This document shows positions 16,004 through 24,214 of a DNA stretch of 64,000 nt, piece after piece (position 1 is the first letter of the stretch; each line of letters starts with the position of its first letter). Under the pieces are notes generated by a model. That model saw nothing but the letters and a program-made list of their open reading frames with translations, did not search any database and had not been told where the DNA came from. The position numbers and the translations under genes are program-made. Source of the DNA: Peptacetobacter sp900550335. Its GTDB lineage: Bacteria; Bacillota; Clostridia; Peptostreptococcales; Peptostreptococcaceae. The DNA is taken from NCBI RefSeq assembly GCF_047528295.1, contig NZ_CP180001.1, positions 806,001 to 870,000 of the forward strand, read 5' to 3'.

Positions 16004-17374
16004 ATGGAAGCAACTAAAACTAAAAAGAAAAAACCATTTGGCTTTTATGTATGTGCTTTAGGATTCACATTTGAACGTATGGCATTCTACACAGCTAAAT
16101 ACTTATTAGCTATATGGATAGTAACAGAAGTAGCATCTGGTGGATTAGGATTACCAGATGAAAAGGGTGTTGCAATGTCAGCAGCATTCGTAGCATGGAC
16201 TTATATAACACCAATATTTGGTGGATACATAGCTGACCATTGGATCAGTCCAAGAATATGTGTTCCAGTAGGTATGATACTTATGGGAATTGGATATTTA
16301 TGTACTTGGAAAGCAGATTCTATGGGATTAGTTTGGGCAATGATAATATTAGTTTCAATAGGAACAGGTTTATTCAAAGGTAACTTATCTGGTATAAATG
16401 GATTATTATTCCATAATTCAGATGAACTTGATGAGGCATTCTCAATTCAGTACTCATTCGTAAACGTTGGTTCTTTCATAGGAACAACTTTCATAGCAAT
16501 GCTTGCTACAACTGGATTATTCGGTATAAAAACAAGCTTCAATACTGTATTCTTAATATGTGCAATATTCATGTTCGTAGATGCAGCTTGGTTCATATTA
16601 AACAGTAAAGCTCTAGGCGATGCTGGTAAAGAACCATTCAAAGCTGATCAGCGTGAATTCGAAACAGTAGCTAAAAAAGACGAAGCAGCTGGTGATAAAT
16701 TAACATCAGGAGATGTTAAACGTATAGGTGCGATAGTATTAGTTACATTATTCTCAGCTATATTCTGGATGGTATGGTACATGGCTTACATGCCAGCATA
16801 CTACAGATTTGGATGGGGAGATGGTTCAGCTTACATGAACTTAGCAAACTGGTATGTAGGAAGCTTCCAGATACCAACTTCTTGGTTCGACTCAATGAAC
16901 GCATTAGTTTGTATAGCACTTGGACCAGTTCTAGCTGCTGTATGGGCTAAAATGGCTAAGAGACCTCAGGGTGATATAAGTATGTTCAAGAAAACTGCAC
17001 TAGGTATAATACTAGTTGGTTGTTCTTACATAGTAATGGTTGTAGCTGATAAAATAGCAGCTGCAAACGGACAGTGCTCATTCTTATGGTTAGCACTTGT
17101 AAGTATGCTTATGTCTTTAGGTGAAATGATATTCTCACCATTAGGAAACTCGTTTATATCTAAGTTAGCTCCAGCTAAGGTTCTAGGATTATTACTTGGA
17201 TTCTGGCCAATAGCTGTTTTCATAGCTCAGTATATATACCCAAGTCTATACGCTTGGTTAAAGACTTTAAACTTCACTGTTGGTTACGGTGGTTTAGCTG
17301 CTGTAATAATAGCTTTAGGTGTAATACTATGGTTATGCAGTGGTAAACTTGATGAAATGGAAAAAGCAGAATAG
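16004..17374 (+). CDS. POT/PTR2-family proton-dependent di-/tripeptide transporter
   Basis: A 456-residue MFS-fold membrane protein with about 12-14 hydrophobic segments. PTR2 features: FTFERMAFYTAKYLLAIW in TM1, GGYIADHWISPRICVPVG in the TM2-3 loop, TGLFKGNLSGINGLLF and a late SLGEMIFSPLGNSF. Peptide uptake fits a Stickland fermenter. Oddity: the POT proton-coupling signature ExxER(F/Y) reads FTFERM, so its first Glu is replaced by Phe. All Gln codons are CAG. Single gene with its own promoter and terminator. Confidence 0.85.
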   Translation: MEATKTKKKKPFGFYVCALGFTFERMAFYTAKYLLAIWIVTEVASGGLGLPDEKGVAMSAAFVAWTYITPIFGGYIADHWISPRICVPVGMILMGIGYLCTWKADSMGLVWAMIILVSIGTGLFKGNLSGINGLLFHNSDELDEAFSIQYSFVNVGSFIGTTFIAMLATTGLFGIKTSFNTVFLICAIFMFVDAAWFILNSKALGDAGKEPFKADQREFETVAKKDEAAGDKLTSGDVKRIGAIVLVTLFSAIFWMVWYMAYMPAYYRFGWGDGSAYMNLANWYVGSFQIPTSWFDSMNALVCIALGPVLAAVWAKMAKRPQGDISMFKKTALGIILVGCSYIVMVVADKIAAANGQCSFLWLALVSMLMSLGEMIFSPLGNSFISKLAPAKVLGLLLGFWPIAVFIAQYIYPSLYAWLKTLNFTVGYGGLAAVIIALGVILWLCSGKLDEMEKAE

Positions 17375-17387
17375 TTTTTATAAATGG

Positions 17388-17418
17388 AGATGCCTCAGTT
17401 TTGAGACATCTCTTTTTT
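17388..17418 (+). terminator. Terminator of the POT transporter gene
   Basis: Stem AGATGCCTCA/TGAGACATCT with one mismatch, loop GTTT, then T-run. Confidence 0.85.
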
Positions 17419-17470
17419 TATGTTTATATGCTATTAATGAAGATTTAATTTTTCTATAGTTTTTATTCAG

Positions 17471-17583
17471 AATTAGTTTAAATACACTCTCGTTCTCCAG
17501 GCTTCGACGTGTGCCCTTTTATTGGAAAATTAAGGACGCACACGTCTGTAGATTGTCGAACTTAGAGTGTATTTGACTAATTT
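17471..17583. repeat. Dispersed structured element, copy D (minus orientation)
   Basis: Outer stem AAATACACTCT/AGAGTGTATTT, extended on both sides by AATTAGT/ACTAATT. Core on the minus strand is TTCGACAAT, inner stem GACGTGTGC/GCACACGTC, then GAAGCCTGGAG. It lies after the POT gene's own terminator. The remaining bases from 17419 to 17811 carry no gene. Confidence 0.8.
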
Positions 17584-17811
17584 TTGAAAAATTTGTATTT
17601 ACAGAAAAATTAAAATCTTCATTTATTTAGTATAAATAGAAAAAAGATATGTTTCTTAAAACTGGAGGTATTTCATATTTATAAAAACTATTTTTAAATA
17701 AAAGTGAGATAGGTTTGGTGGAAGTTTTTTGAAGTAGTTTATTTGGTGAATTATTTTTTGATAGATAGGGTATGATATAAGTAGAATATTTTTTAAAAAG
17801 GAGTTTTTATT

Positions 17812-18045
17812 ATGAGAGAGGTTGTTGTTAATAGGCTATATAGACATTTTAAGGGGAATTTTTATTATGTGAAGGATGTTGCCCAGCACACTGAGAGTGG
17901 AGAGATGATGGTTGTGTATCAGGCAATGTACGGAGAATATGGGACTTTTGTTAGACCTGTAGATATGTTTTTAGAGGAGATTGATCCGAGTAGAGAGGAT
18001 AATGTTACTGGACAGAAGTATAGATTTGAGATTTATAATGGTTAG
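17812..18045 (+). CDS. DUF1653 domain protein
   Basis: A 77-residue protein matching the DUF1653 pattern: LYRHFKGNFYYVKDVAQHTE, then MMVVYQAMYGEYGTFVRPVD and MFLEEID. Function unknown; these small proteins occur alone or fused in many Firmicutes. AAAAAGGAG lies 8 bases before ATG. A TGATATAAG extended -10-like box is about 40 bases upstream. Monocistronic with its own terminator. Confidence 0.85.
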   Translation: MREVVVNRLYRHFKGNFYYVKDVAQHTESGEMMVVYQAMYGEYGTFVRPVDMFLEEIDPSREDNVTGQKYRFEIYNG

Positions 18046-18057
18046 TTAAATAATTTT

Positions 18058-18083
18058 AGAGAGCTTAAAGGCTCTCTTTTTTT
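18058..18083 (+). terminator. Terminator of the DUF1653 gene
   Basis: Stem AGAGAGC/GCTCTCT, loop TTAAAG, then T8. Confidence 0.9.
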
Positions 18084-18149
18084 GTGTCAAAAATTATTTC
18101 AGATGATACAAGAAATCTAAAAACTTAGGTGATAAATTGATTAAAGAAA

Positions 18150-18268
18150 GTATCATATGATAAAAAAATTTGGATAACAGGTATGAGTAGGAATCATATG
18201 ATAAAAATTTAGGAAATAGGTACAAGTAGGTATCATATGAAATAAATTGGGGGAATAGGTATGAATAG
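18150..18268. repeat. Three iteron-like 39-41-bp direct repeats running into a start codon
   Basis: Copies at 18150-18190, 18191-18229 and 18230-18268. Each begins G(T/A)ATCATATGA and ends AGGTAYRARTAG. The third copy supplies the ribosome site and ATG (18261) of the next gene. CATATG palindromes recur every 39-41 bases. The arrangement resembles iterons upstream of a replication initiator. Confidence 0.75.
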
Positions 18269-19205
18269 AAGAATTTTTGATAATTATTATATAGGGATAA
18301 ATAAAGAGCTTGCAAAGGGCTTAGGGGTTAATGAAGCTATTGTATTGCAGCAGATTCATGGTTGGCTTGTGAGCAATGAAAAGAGGGGGTTAAACTATAA
18401 AAATGGTAGATATTGGACTTTTAATAGTCTGAAAAAATGGCATGAGAATCATTTTTCGTTTTGGAGCGAGAGTACTCTTAAAAGGGTGTTTGCATCTTTG
18501 GAGAATAAAGGAATTTTGATTGTGGGGAATTTTAATAGGAGCAAGCTAGATAGAACTAAGTGGTATAGTATAGATTATGACAGGGTTTATGAAATTTTGG
18601 GCTTAGATGATGAAGTATTAGATGTAAATGATGAAGTAGATGATGAAGTAGATGATTTAGTTTGTAGTGAAGAAATAAGTGATTCAGTTTGCAACAAAGC
18701 AAATAGTTATAATGATAATAAGCATTTTGTCAAATTGAACGAATGCAATTGTCCAGATAGGAATGATGAATTATGCCAGCTTGACATTAACAATACCAAT
18801 AAAAACAAAAATAATACATCAATTATTAGACAACAACAACCGAAGCAGGGTTGTGTTGCTAAAAAAACAAGTGATATTAATTTTAAGAGAGATGTAAAAG
18901 CTATGTTGAAGAAGTTTTTAGAATCAGCTTATACAGAGGGTTATTTTGATAAGGTGATTTATGTTTTGAAGGATCTAGGGAAGGACTCTGCCTATTTACA
19001 CGATAAGATTGAGATGGCAAAGGTGAAAAAGCTAAACAGTAAGTGTGGATTTTTGCTTGAGGCATTGAAAAATGATTATAGGGATTCTGTGTGTATGGGA
19101 GTTAGTAGGAATAAGTTTGTGGATTTTGGGATGATGCTGCATGAGTACTCTGAGAAAGAGCTTGAGGAAAAGATTAGAAAAAAACAGGAAAAATGGTGTG
19201 GTTAG
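18261..19205 (+). CDS. Phage/plasmid-type HTH protein, replication-initiator-like
   Basis: A 314-residue protein. Its N-terminal 110 residues look like the winged-helix module of phage replisome organiser or plasmid initiator proteins: LGVNEAIVLQQIHGWLVSNE, then GRYWTFNSLKKWHENHFSFW and STLKRVFASLENKGILIVGN. After it comes an Asp-rich linker (about residues 113-135), a low-complexity N/D/Q segment, and a basic C-terminal domain (FKRDVKAMLKKFLESAY, ending EKELEEKIRKKQEKWCG). The linker and mixed CAA/CAG codons suggest an acquired gene. The start codon lies within the third of three iteron-like repeats. No integrase or relaxase is adjacent, so this may be a remnant of a mobile element. Specific family uncertain. 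Confidence 0.6.
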   Translation: MNRRIFDNYYIGINKELAKGLGVNEAIVLQQIHGWLVSNEKRGLNYKNGRYWTFNSLKKWHENHFSFWSESTLKRVFASLENKGILIVGNFNRSKLDRTKWYSIDYDRVYEILGLDDEVLDVNDEVDDEVDDLVCSEEISDSVCNKANSYNDNKHFVKLNECNCPDRNDELCQLDINNTNKNKNNTSIIRQQQPKQGCVAKKTSDINFKRDVKAMLKKFLESAYTEGYFDKVIYVLKDLGKDSAYLHDKIEMAKVKKLNSKCGFLLEALKNDYRDSVCMGVSRNKFVDFGMMLHEYSEKELEEKIRKKQEKWCG

Positions 19206-19254
19206 TGTTATAGAATAAGTAGATTTGTGTGCAGTTTACGAATTGTGTGTATCG

Positions 19255-19283
19255 TTGAAAAGTAAACAGATTAATGTTATAAT
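19255..19283 (+). promoter_or_regulatory. Sigma-A promoter of the lipoprotein gene
   Basis: -35 TTGAAA (19255-19260), 17-base spacer, -10 TATAAT (19278-19283). Confidence 0.8.
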
Positions 19284-19390
19284 AAATTATCTGAGTTTTA
19301 TGATAATTAATTGATGTGAGGATTTTAAAAAAGTAAAAGTTAATAACTAAATGCTTTAAATTAAAAATTCACTAGAAAAGAGGGGGATTT

Positions 19391-20473
19391 ATGAAAAAAC
19401 TAAGAGTATTATTAGCATTAGTAATTGCTACAACATTGGCACTTGTAGGTTGCGGTCAAAAGGATACAGAAAAATCAAACGAAGGTGATAAGAATCCTTT
19501 TGAAAAAGTAGCTGCACGGTATGAAAATCAGATTCAGGATTATGAAAATATTGATTTTGAAATTGAGCCATATGGAAGTGAAAATGCAACATATACGTAT
19601 AAATATGCTCTTGTAAATATGAACGATGATGAAATTCCAGAGCTTATAATTGGAAGAACAGACGAGTCAGTTGGAGTACAGTACAATAAAATATTTTACT
19701 ATGATAAAGAAAACAATAAACTTTTATCGCCAACTAAAAATATAGAAATAGGAGTTGCAGCTGTTGGTGGGATGAGAGCTGACTTAACTGCATCAAATAA
19801 AAATGATGGACTGATTTTAAATCAGGGAAGTGGGATGACTGGTCAGTTTGAAATAGTAAGAATAAACTTGGATATAAAAGAAGATGGAACAATTGCACTT
19901 AAAAATACAAAAATAAAAGAATATATGTTAGGTGGAGAACCTATTGAAGATGATGGAGAAAGCATCGCTATAAATTGGTATGAAATCAATGATTTATCTG
20001 CATTAGAAGCATTTAAAGAAGGTAAACTTGACTTAACTAAAAAATCTGAGGAAAATAAAGATTCACAGGTTCAAGAAAATGCTGAAACCGAACCAGTTGA
20101 AGAGCCAAAGGAATCAGGAGTTAAGGTAGACAATAGAAATGTTTTTGAGGGGACATTAAAATATCTATCATACAATGAGGTGTTAGATTTACAGGATATG
20201 GAAGATCCTAATGGTGGCTATGCAGACACAAGTGAAAAATTTGCTCTATTAGTGTTTGACGAGGAGATAGTGGTTACTGCAAATAGTGGAGATGGAGAAG
20301 GTTCACGTACTGAAAAAGCTAAAATGATAAAACTTGCTAATTTTGAAGATGCATCAAATTATAATGGAAAAAGAGTTAAAGTTAGAGTTAAAGATATGTT
20401 CTGGCCTTCAGATACAAGCCTACCTTTTGGGCAGCCATATGCACTAGAAGGAAATTATGAAATAGTTGAATAA
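19391..20473 (+). CDS. Predicted lipoprotein of unknown function
   Basis: A 360-residue exported lipoprotein. The signal peptide MKKLRVLLALVIATTLALVG ends in the lipobox LVGC (Cys at residue 21), followed by a charged linker. The body repeats calcium/EF-like wording seen in surface proteins (ALVNMNDDEIPELIIGR, near residue 75). A Glu/Asn-rich spacer sits around residues 215-240, and a C-terminal beta-rich domain starts at VFEGTLKYLSYNEVLDLQ. No catalytic motif recognised. Strong AGAGGGGG ribosome site, consensus promoter and own terminator, so it is a well-expressed single gene. Confidence 0.75.
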   Translation: MKKLRVLLALVIATTLALVGCGQKDTEKSNEGDKNPFEKVAARYENQIQDYENIDFEIEPYGSENATYTYKYALVNMNDDEIPELIIGRTDESVGVQYNKIFYYDKENNKLLSPTKNIEIGVAAVGGMRADLTASNKNDGLILNQGSGMTGQFEIVRINLDIKEDGTIALKNTKIKEYMLGGEPIEDDGESIAINWYEINDLSALEAFKEGKLDLTKKSEENKDSQVQENAETEPVEEPKESGVKVDNRNVFEGTLKYLSYNEVLDLQDMEDPNGGYADTSEKFALLVFDEEIVVTANSGDGEGSRTEKAKMIKLANFEDASNYNGKRVKVRVKDMFWPSDTSLPFGQPYALEGNYEIVE

Positions 20474-20486
20474 AATTAGAGATTTT

Positions 20487-20515
20487 AGGCTATTGTGTTT
20501 TGCAATAGCCTTTTT
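20487..20515 (+). terminator. Terminator of the lipoprotein gene
   Basis: Perfect stem AGGCTATTG/CAATAGCCT, 7-base loop, T5. Confidence 0.9.
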
Positions 20516-20525
20516 CTACATACAA

Positions 20526-20562
20526 AAAGCTAAGATTGAAGTAATAACAATCTTAGCTCTTT
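20526..20562 (-). terminator. Terminator of the 47-residue minus-strand gene (probably bidirectional)
   Basis: Perfect stem AGCTAAGATTG/CAATCTTAGCT with a T-run on both sides. It follows the minus-strand stop by a few bases. Confidence 0.85.
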
Positions 20563-20563
20563 T

Positions 20564-20707
20564 TTATTTTACATTATTAGCTTTTTTAGCTAGTTCTTTA
20601 GAAACAATTTGCATTGATTTTGATTTAGCTGTTCCAGCAACGGCCATAGCTGCAACTGAACCAGTATAAAGTAATGCTTTTTTTATTAATGTAGATTTTT
20701 TTGCCAT
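20564..20707 (-). CDS. Small Ala/Lys-rich 47-residue protein
   Basis: A short minus-strand gene starting at ATG 20707, 7 bases after AGGAGGG, and reading MAKKSTLIKKALLYTGSVAA, then MAVAGTAKSKSM and a Lys-rich tail ending in NNVK. It has a basic N-terminus, one short hydrophobic stretch (residues 11-26) and a basic C-terminal helix. The perfect ribosome site and dedicated terminator argue it is real. No family recognised; it may sit at the membrane. Confidence 0.65.
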   Translation of the reverse strand: MAKKSTLIKKALLYTGSVAAMAVAGTAKSKSMQIVSKELAKKANNVK

Positions 20708-20819
20708 TTATAAACCCTCCTGTTTTAATTCGATTCATTTTAACATAAAAGAGTATACAAATCAATAAGGTATAAAGAAAAATCTTGATAGTTATTTTTA
20801 ATTAAACAAGAGTTCTACT

Positions 20820-20955
20820 TTTAGGGCAGAATAATCCTCTTCATAATAGAAGTATGCACATTAGTGGAATTTTTGATAGAAAAGTAGATATTGAAGGTGA
20901 AAAAGTAGATATTGAAGGTGAAAAGGTAGATATAGATTTTTTAAAGCTAATATAA
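20820..20955 (+). pseudogene. Gene fragment with KVDIEGE repeats (possible Fic-family tail)
   Basis: An open stretch without a start reads GQNNPLHNRSMHISGIFDRK, then VDIEGEKVDIEGEKVDIDF and a stop. The KVDIEGE heptad is encoded by a 21-base tandem repeat. Such DIExxKVDI repeats remind me of the C-terminal linkers of Firmicute Fic proteins. Only the tail is present, with no upstream domain, so it is a remnant. Assignment is weak. Confidence 0.35.
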
Positions 20956-20974
20956 AAAAAGAGTAAAAATAATC

Positions 20975-21011
20975 AAAGGGATTGTTGTAATTTAGCCAAC
21001 AGTCCCTTTTT
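20975..21011. terminator. Bidirectional terminator
   Basis: Stem AAAGGGATTGTTG/CAACAGTCCCTTT (one G-U) with T-run, next to the 3' end of the minus-strand EamA gene. Close relative of the hairpin at 7060. Confidence 0.85.
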
Positions 21012-21014
21012 AAT

Positions 21015-21860
21015 TTAAATAATTATACTCACTATAATAAGCACTGATCCAACAATTCCCTTTAGAGTAAGAGTCTCACCTAAGAAAACTGCACCCAAAA
21101 TAGCGACAGTTATAGGATTTAGCGCACAAAGCACACTTGCTCTTTCTGCGGTTGTCCCACTCTGTGCGTAAGGTTGAAGTGTAAATCCAAACACACTACA
21201 GATAATTGCAAGATACATCATGTAGCTCCATTCGATTCCAGTTGCGGGAAGGGCAGGAGTTTCAAAGATAAATGCTGCAATAAGCGAAAGAATACCCATT
21301 GTACCGACCTGATATATTCCAACTCTTATCGGATCTGCCTTATCAGAAACCTTAGAAGTTAAAATTATTGTACCCGCATAAGTTAGAGCAGTCATCATTC
21401 CTAGGAAATCTCCAAAATTAAACTCAAACCCTTCAGGTTTAAAGTTAAGTAGGACTATTCCGATTCCACACATAAAGAACATCAAAATGGTTTTCTTATC
21501 TGGAAATTTTCTAGTTAAAATTGCTAAAATAATTGGAACTATTATAATTGCGGTGTTTTCCTCAAATGCTATTGAAACAGAGGTTGTATATTTTAGTCCT
21601 GTTAATTCTAAAAACATTACGACAAAGAAAGATGCTCCAATCAAAAATCCATAGAATAAGTCGTTTTTGTTGGTCTTTCTAAGTGTTTTAAATCCGATTA
21701 ATACTAGTACTGCAAATGCAATCATAGACCTAATCCCCAAAAGTGTGAACTGTCCCATATTTTCTAAAAGCAGTTTTAAAAATAGAAACGATGTCGCCCT
21801 TGCTATTATGACAGAGCCTAGCAGAACCTCGGAAGCTTTTCTATTAAGTGGTTTTGCCAT
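21015..21860 (-). CDS. EamA/DMT-family transporter
   Basis: A 281-residue drug/metabolite transporter with ten predicted membrane segments in two EamA repeats. Visible pieces include LLGSVIIARATSFLFLKLLL, then FTLLGIRSMIAFAVLVLIGF in repeat 1 and SYMMYLAIICSVFGFTLQPY, then ASVLCALNPITVAILGAVFL in repeat 2. Substrate unknown. It starts at ATG 21860 after GAGAGGAG. Monocistronic. Confidence 0.85.
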   Translation of the reverse strand: MAKPLNRKASEVLLGSVIIARATSFLFLKLLLENMGQFTLLGIRSMIAFAVLVLIGFKTLRKTNKNDLFYGFLIGASFFVVMFLELTGLKYTTSVSIAFEENTAIIIVPIILAILTRKFPDKKTILMFFMCGIGIVLLNFKPEGFEFNFGDFLGMMTALTYAGTIILTSKVSDKADPIRVGIYQVGTMGILSLIAAFIFETPALPATGIEWSYMMYLAIICSVFGFTLQPYAQSGTTAERASVLCALNPITVAILGAVFLGETLTLKGIVGSVLIIVSIII

Positions 21861-21931
21861 TGAATTTCTCCTCTCAAAAAATCTTACAGATTATAGTATA
21901 AGGGTATATTTTACTAGAGTAAATAATAATT

Positions 21932-21973
21932 GTATATTAAGAGGGAATTTTGGTATATTAAGAGGGAATTTTG
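21932..21973. repeat. Perfect 21-bp tandem duplication
   Basis: Two exact copies of a 21-base unit (GTATATTAAGAGGGAATTTT plus G), at 21932-21952 and 21953-21973, in the gap between EamA and DUF1847. Confidence 0.9.
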
Positions 21974-22036
21974 AATAAAATTTTTAAATAGGAATATAAA
22001 AAGAGTATTACTTTAAATAAGAGGATTATTGAGAAA

Positions 22037-22093
22037 AAAGAATAATATTTATAATAAAGAATAATATTTATAATAAAGAATAATGTTTATAAT
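22037..22093. repeat. Three 19-bp tandem repeats
   Basis: Unit AAAGAATAATATTTATAAT, three copies; the third has one substitution. Together with the 21-bp repeat it fills much of the 346-base gap (21861-22206), which has no gene. Confidence 0.9.
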
Positions 22094-22206
22094 AAGGATT
22101 TTTTAAGATAGGACTTTTTCATTAAGAAAAGACTTTTATAAAATTAAAATAAAAATTTTATAAAATATAAGAATTTTTAATACGTAAAATTTAAGGGGGA
22201 ATTATT

Positions 22207-22857
22207 ATGGAAAAGAAAGAACTATCATGTATAGACTGCTTTGTAACTAACTGCAACAAACAGGATAAAGAGTATCCAGAATTTTGTTTAACAACAAATA
22301 TGGACGAAGATGTGTTAAACGAAGCAATGGAGCTTTACAAAGAAGATGAAAATCGCCGCTCAATGATAGCAGCCGCAGAAGTTGAAAACGACCACTACTG
22401 TCAGTATACAAGGGTAGAAGAAATAATGGACTATGCTAGAAAAATGGGCATGAAAAAGCTTGGAATTGCAACATGTGTTGGACTAATCAGTGAGAGCAGA
22501 AAGCTTGCATCAATCTTAAGATACAATGGGTTTGAGGTTTACGGTGTTGCGTGTAAGGTTGGGACTCAGAAAAAAGTTGATATAGGTATACCTGAAAGAT
22601 GCAATGGTGTAGGTGAAAACATGTGTAACCCAATTCTTCAGGCTAAGCTTTTAAATGAGGCTGGAACTGATTTAAATATCGTGGTTGGGCTATGTGTTGG
22701 ACATGATAGTCTGTTCTACAAATACTCTGATGCCTTAGTTACTACAGCGGTTACAAAGGATAGGGTAACAGGTCATAACCCAGTTGCAGCACTTTACGGA
22801 GCTGATTTCTACTTTAAAAAGAGATTTTTTGCACCAAAAGATGAAGAAGAGAAATAG
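22207..22857 (+). CDS. DUF1847 protein, predicted metal-binding
   Basis: A 216-residue protein of the DUF1847 family. The N-terminal CIDCFVTNCNK cysteines could hold a metal. Other family pieces are HYCQYTRVEEIMDYARKMGM, GIATCVGLISESRKLASILR, IPERCNGVGENMCNPILQA and VGLCVGHDSLFYKYSDA. The many conserved Cys suggest a metal or Fe-S site; reaction unknown. Strong GGGGGA ribosome site. Followed after 15 bases by an MFS gene, probably co-transcribed. Confidence 0.85.
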   Translation: MEKKELSCIDCFVTNCNKQDKEYPEFCLTTNMDEDVLNEAMELYKEDENRRSMIAAAEVENDHYCQYTRVEEIMDYARKMGMKKLGIATCVGLISESRKLASILRYNGFEVYGVACKVGTQKKVDIGIPERCNGVGENMCNPILQAKLLNEAGTDLNIVVGLCVGHDSLFYKYSDALVTTAVTKDRVTGHNPVAALYGADFYFKKRFFAPKDEEEK

Positions 22858-22872
22858 AACTAGGTGAATGAT

Positions 22873-24108
22873 ATGGAGAATAATAAAAATAAAAAGAGAA
22901 TTTCTCAAGCAATGCTATTTATCATTTTCTTTGGGATAGTGAGCTTATTTTCTGATATGACTCATGAGGGTGCTTCAAGCATCAGGGGTGCGTACTTTAC
23001 GATACTTGGGGCCTCAGCGGGTGCAATTGGATTTGTGTCTGGTCTTGGAGAATTGATTGGTTATTCTATGAGATACGTTTTTGGTAGGATTGCGGATAAG
23101 AGAAAAAACTACTGGTTTATGACGATTTTTGGATATGTTATAGACGTGTTAGCTGTGCCGGCACTTGCTTTGGTTGGCGAAAATGGCTGGATTGCAGCTG
23201 CTATTTTGCTAATCATCCAGAGAATGGGTAAAGCAATTAAAAAACCAGCAAAGGATACAATTATGTCTTTTGCAGCGTCACAAGAAGGTGTTGGAAAGAG
23301 CTTTGGAATTCAGGAGATGTTAGATCAAATTGGAGCTTTTTTAGGGCCAGTTCTTCTATACTTGGTGATGCTTTTCAAGACTACAGGTACAACATTTGAG
23401 ATATATTCTACTTGTTTTGCTGTACTTGCGATACCTGGTGCGATTACGATAATCATGCTTTTAGTTACTAGAAGAAAATTCCCAAATCCTGAGAATTTTG
23501 AGCCAGAAGCTAAAGAATTTGTGCCTTTTGAAATGAAGAAATCATTTAAATATTATATAGTTGGGATAAGTTTATTTGCTTTTGGGTTTATTGATTATTC
23601 ACTTGTGATTATGCATATTTCAAGGAATTTTACATCTATTGCTGGAGGACTTGCTGAGACTTCCTCAATTATTAATAGCGGAACAATCCCTCTTTTATAT
23701 GCTGGTGCGATGCTTGTAGATGCAGTTGCTGCACTTATTTTTGGATATATGTACGACAAAAAAGGTGTTAAGGTGCTTGTGTTGTCTACAATAATTTCTG
23801 CTCCGTTTTCTGCATTTGTATTTATGGGAAAATCAGTGCCTATGGTGCTTGTAGGAGTTGTTCTTTGGGGAATTGGAATGGGTGCACAGGAGTCGATTTT
23901 AAAGGCTGCTGTTACAACAATGGTTCCAAAGAGCAGTAGAGCGACTGGATATGGGATATTTGAATGTTCTTTTGGTATTTTCTGGTTCTTAGGAAGCTGG
24001 ATTCTTGGAGTGCTTTACGATGTAAGTGTACCTGTGATGGTTGTTGTATCTGTTGTGGCTCAACTTTTGGCTATTCCGTTCTATCTAAGCTCTTCAAAAT
24101 TAAGATAG
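22873..24108 (+). CDS. MFS transporter
   Basis: A 411-residue major facilitator with about 12 membrane segments. The TM2-3 loop has GRIADKRKNYWFMTIFGYV, an MFS signature variant. Another visible segment is SMLVDA-like AGAMLVDAVAALIFGYMYDK. Start ATG 22873 preferred over GTG 22864, because AGGTGA sits 5-6 bases before 22873. Likely co-transcribed with DUF1847. Substrate unknown. Confidence 0.85.
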   Translation: MENNKNKKRISQAMLFIIFFGIVSLFSDMTHEGASSIRGAYFTILGASAGAIGFVSGLGELIGYSMRYVFGRIADKRKNYWFMTIFGYVIDVLAVPALALVGENGWIAAAILLIIQRMGKAIKKPAKDTIMSFAASQEGVGKSFGIQEMLDQIGAFLGPVLLYLVMLFKTTGTTFEIYSTCFAVLAIPGAITIIMLLVTRRKFPNPENFEPEAKEFVPFEMKKSFKYYIVGISLFAFGFIDYSLVIMHISRNFTSIAGGLAETSSIINSGTIPLLYAGAMLVDAVAALIFGYMYDKKGVKVLVLSTIISAPFSAFVFMGKSVPMVLVGVVLWGIGMGAQESILKAAVTTMVPKSSRATGYGIFECSFGIFWFLGSWILGVLYDVSVPVMVVVSVVAQLLAIPFYLSSSKLR

Positions 24109-24214
24109 AGGTTGAGTTATTATGCTAAAAATACGACTTTCTTGAAAAAATAGGTTATGAAGTATATACTTTTAATTGAGAATAATATAATAAAACCTTT
24201 TGTAGGAGGATTTC

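Noticed and set aside
18094..18315. Minus-strand frame with repeating YDTYLYLFPKFLS units
   Set aside because: It only reflects the three DNA repeats upstream of the phage-type gene; no ribosome site.
20466..20669. Plus-strand frame starting inside the lipoprotein stop
   Set aside because: It runs through two terminators and opposes a better small minus-strand gene.
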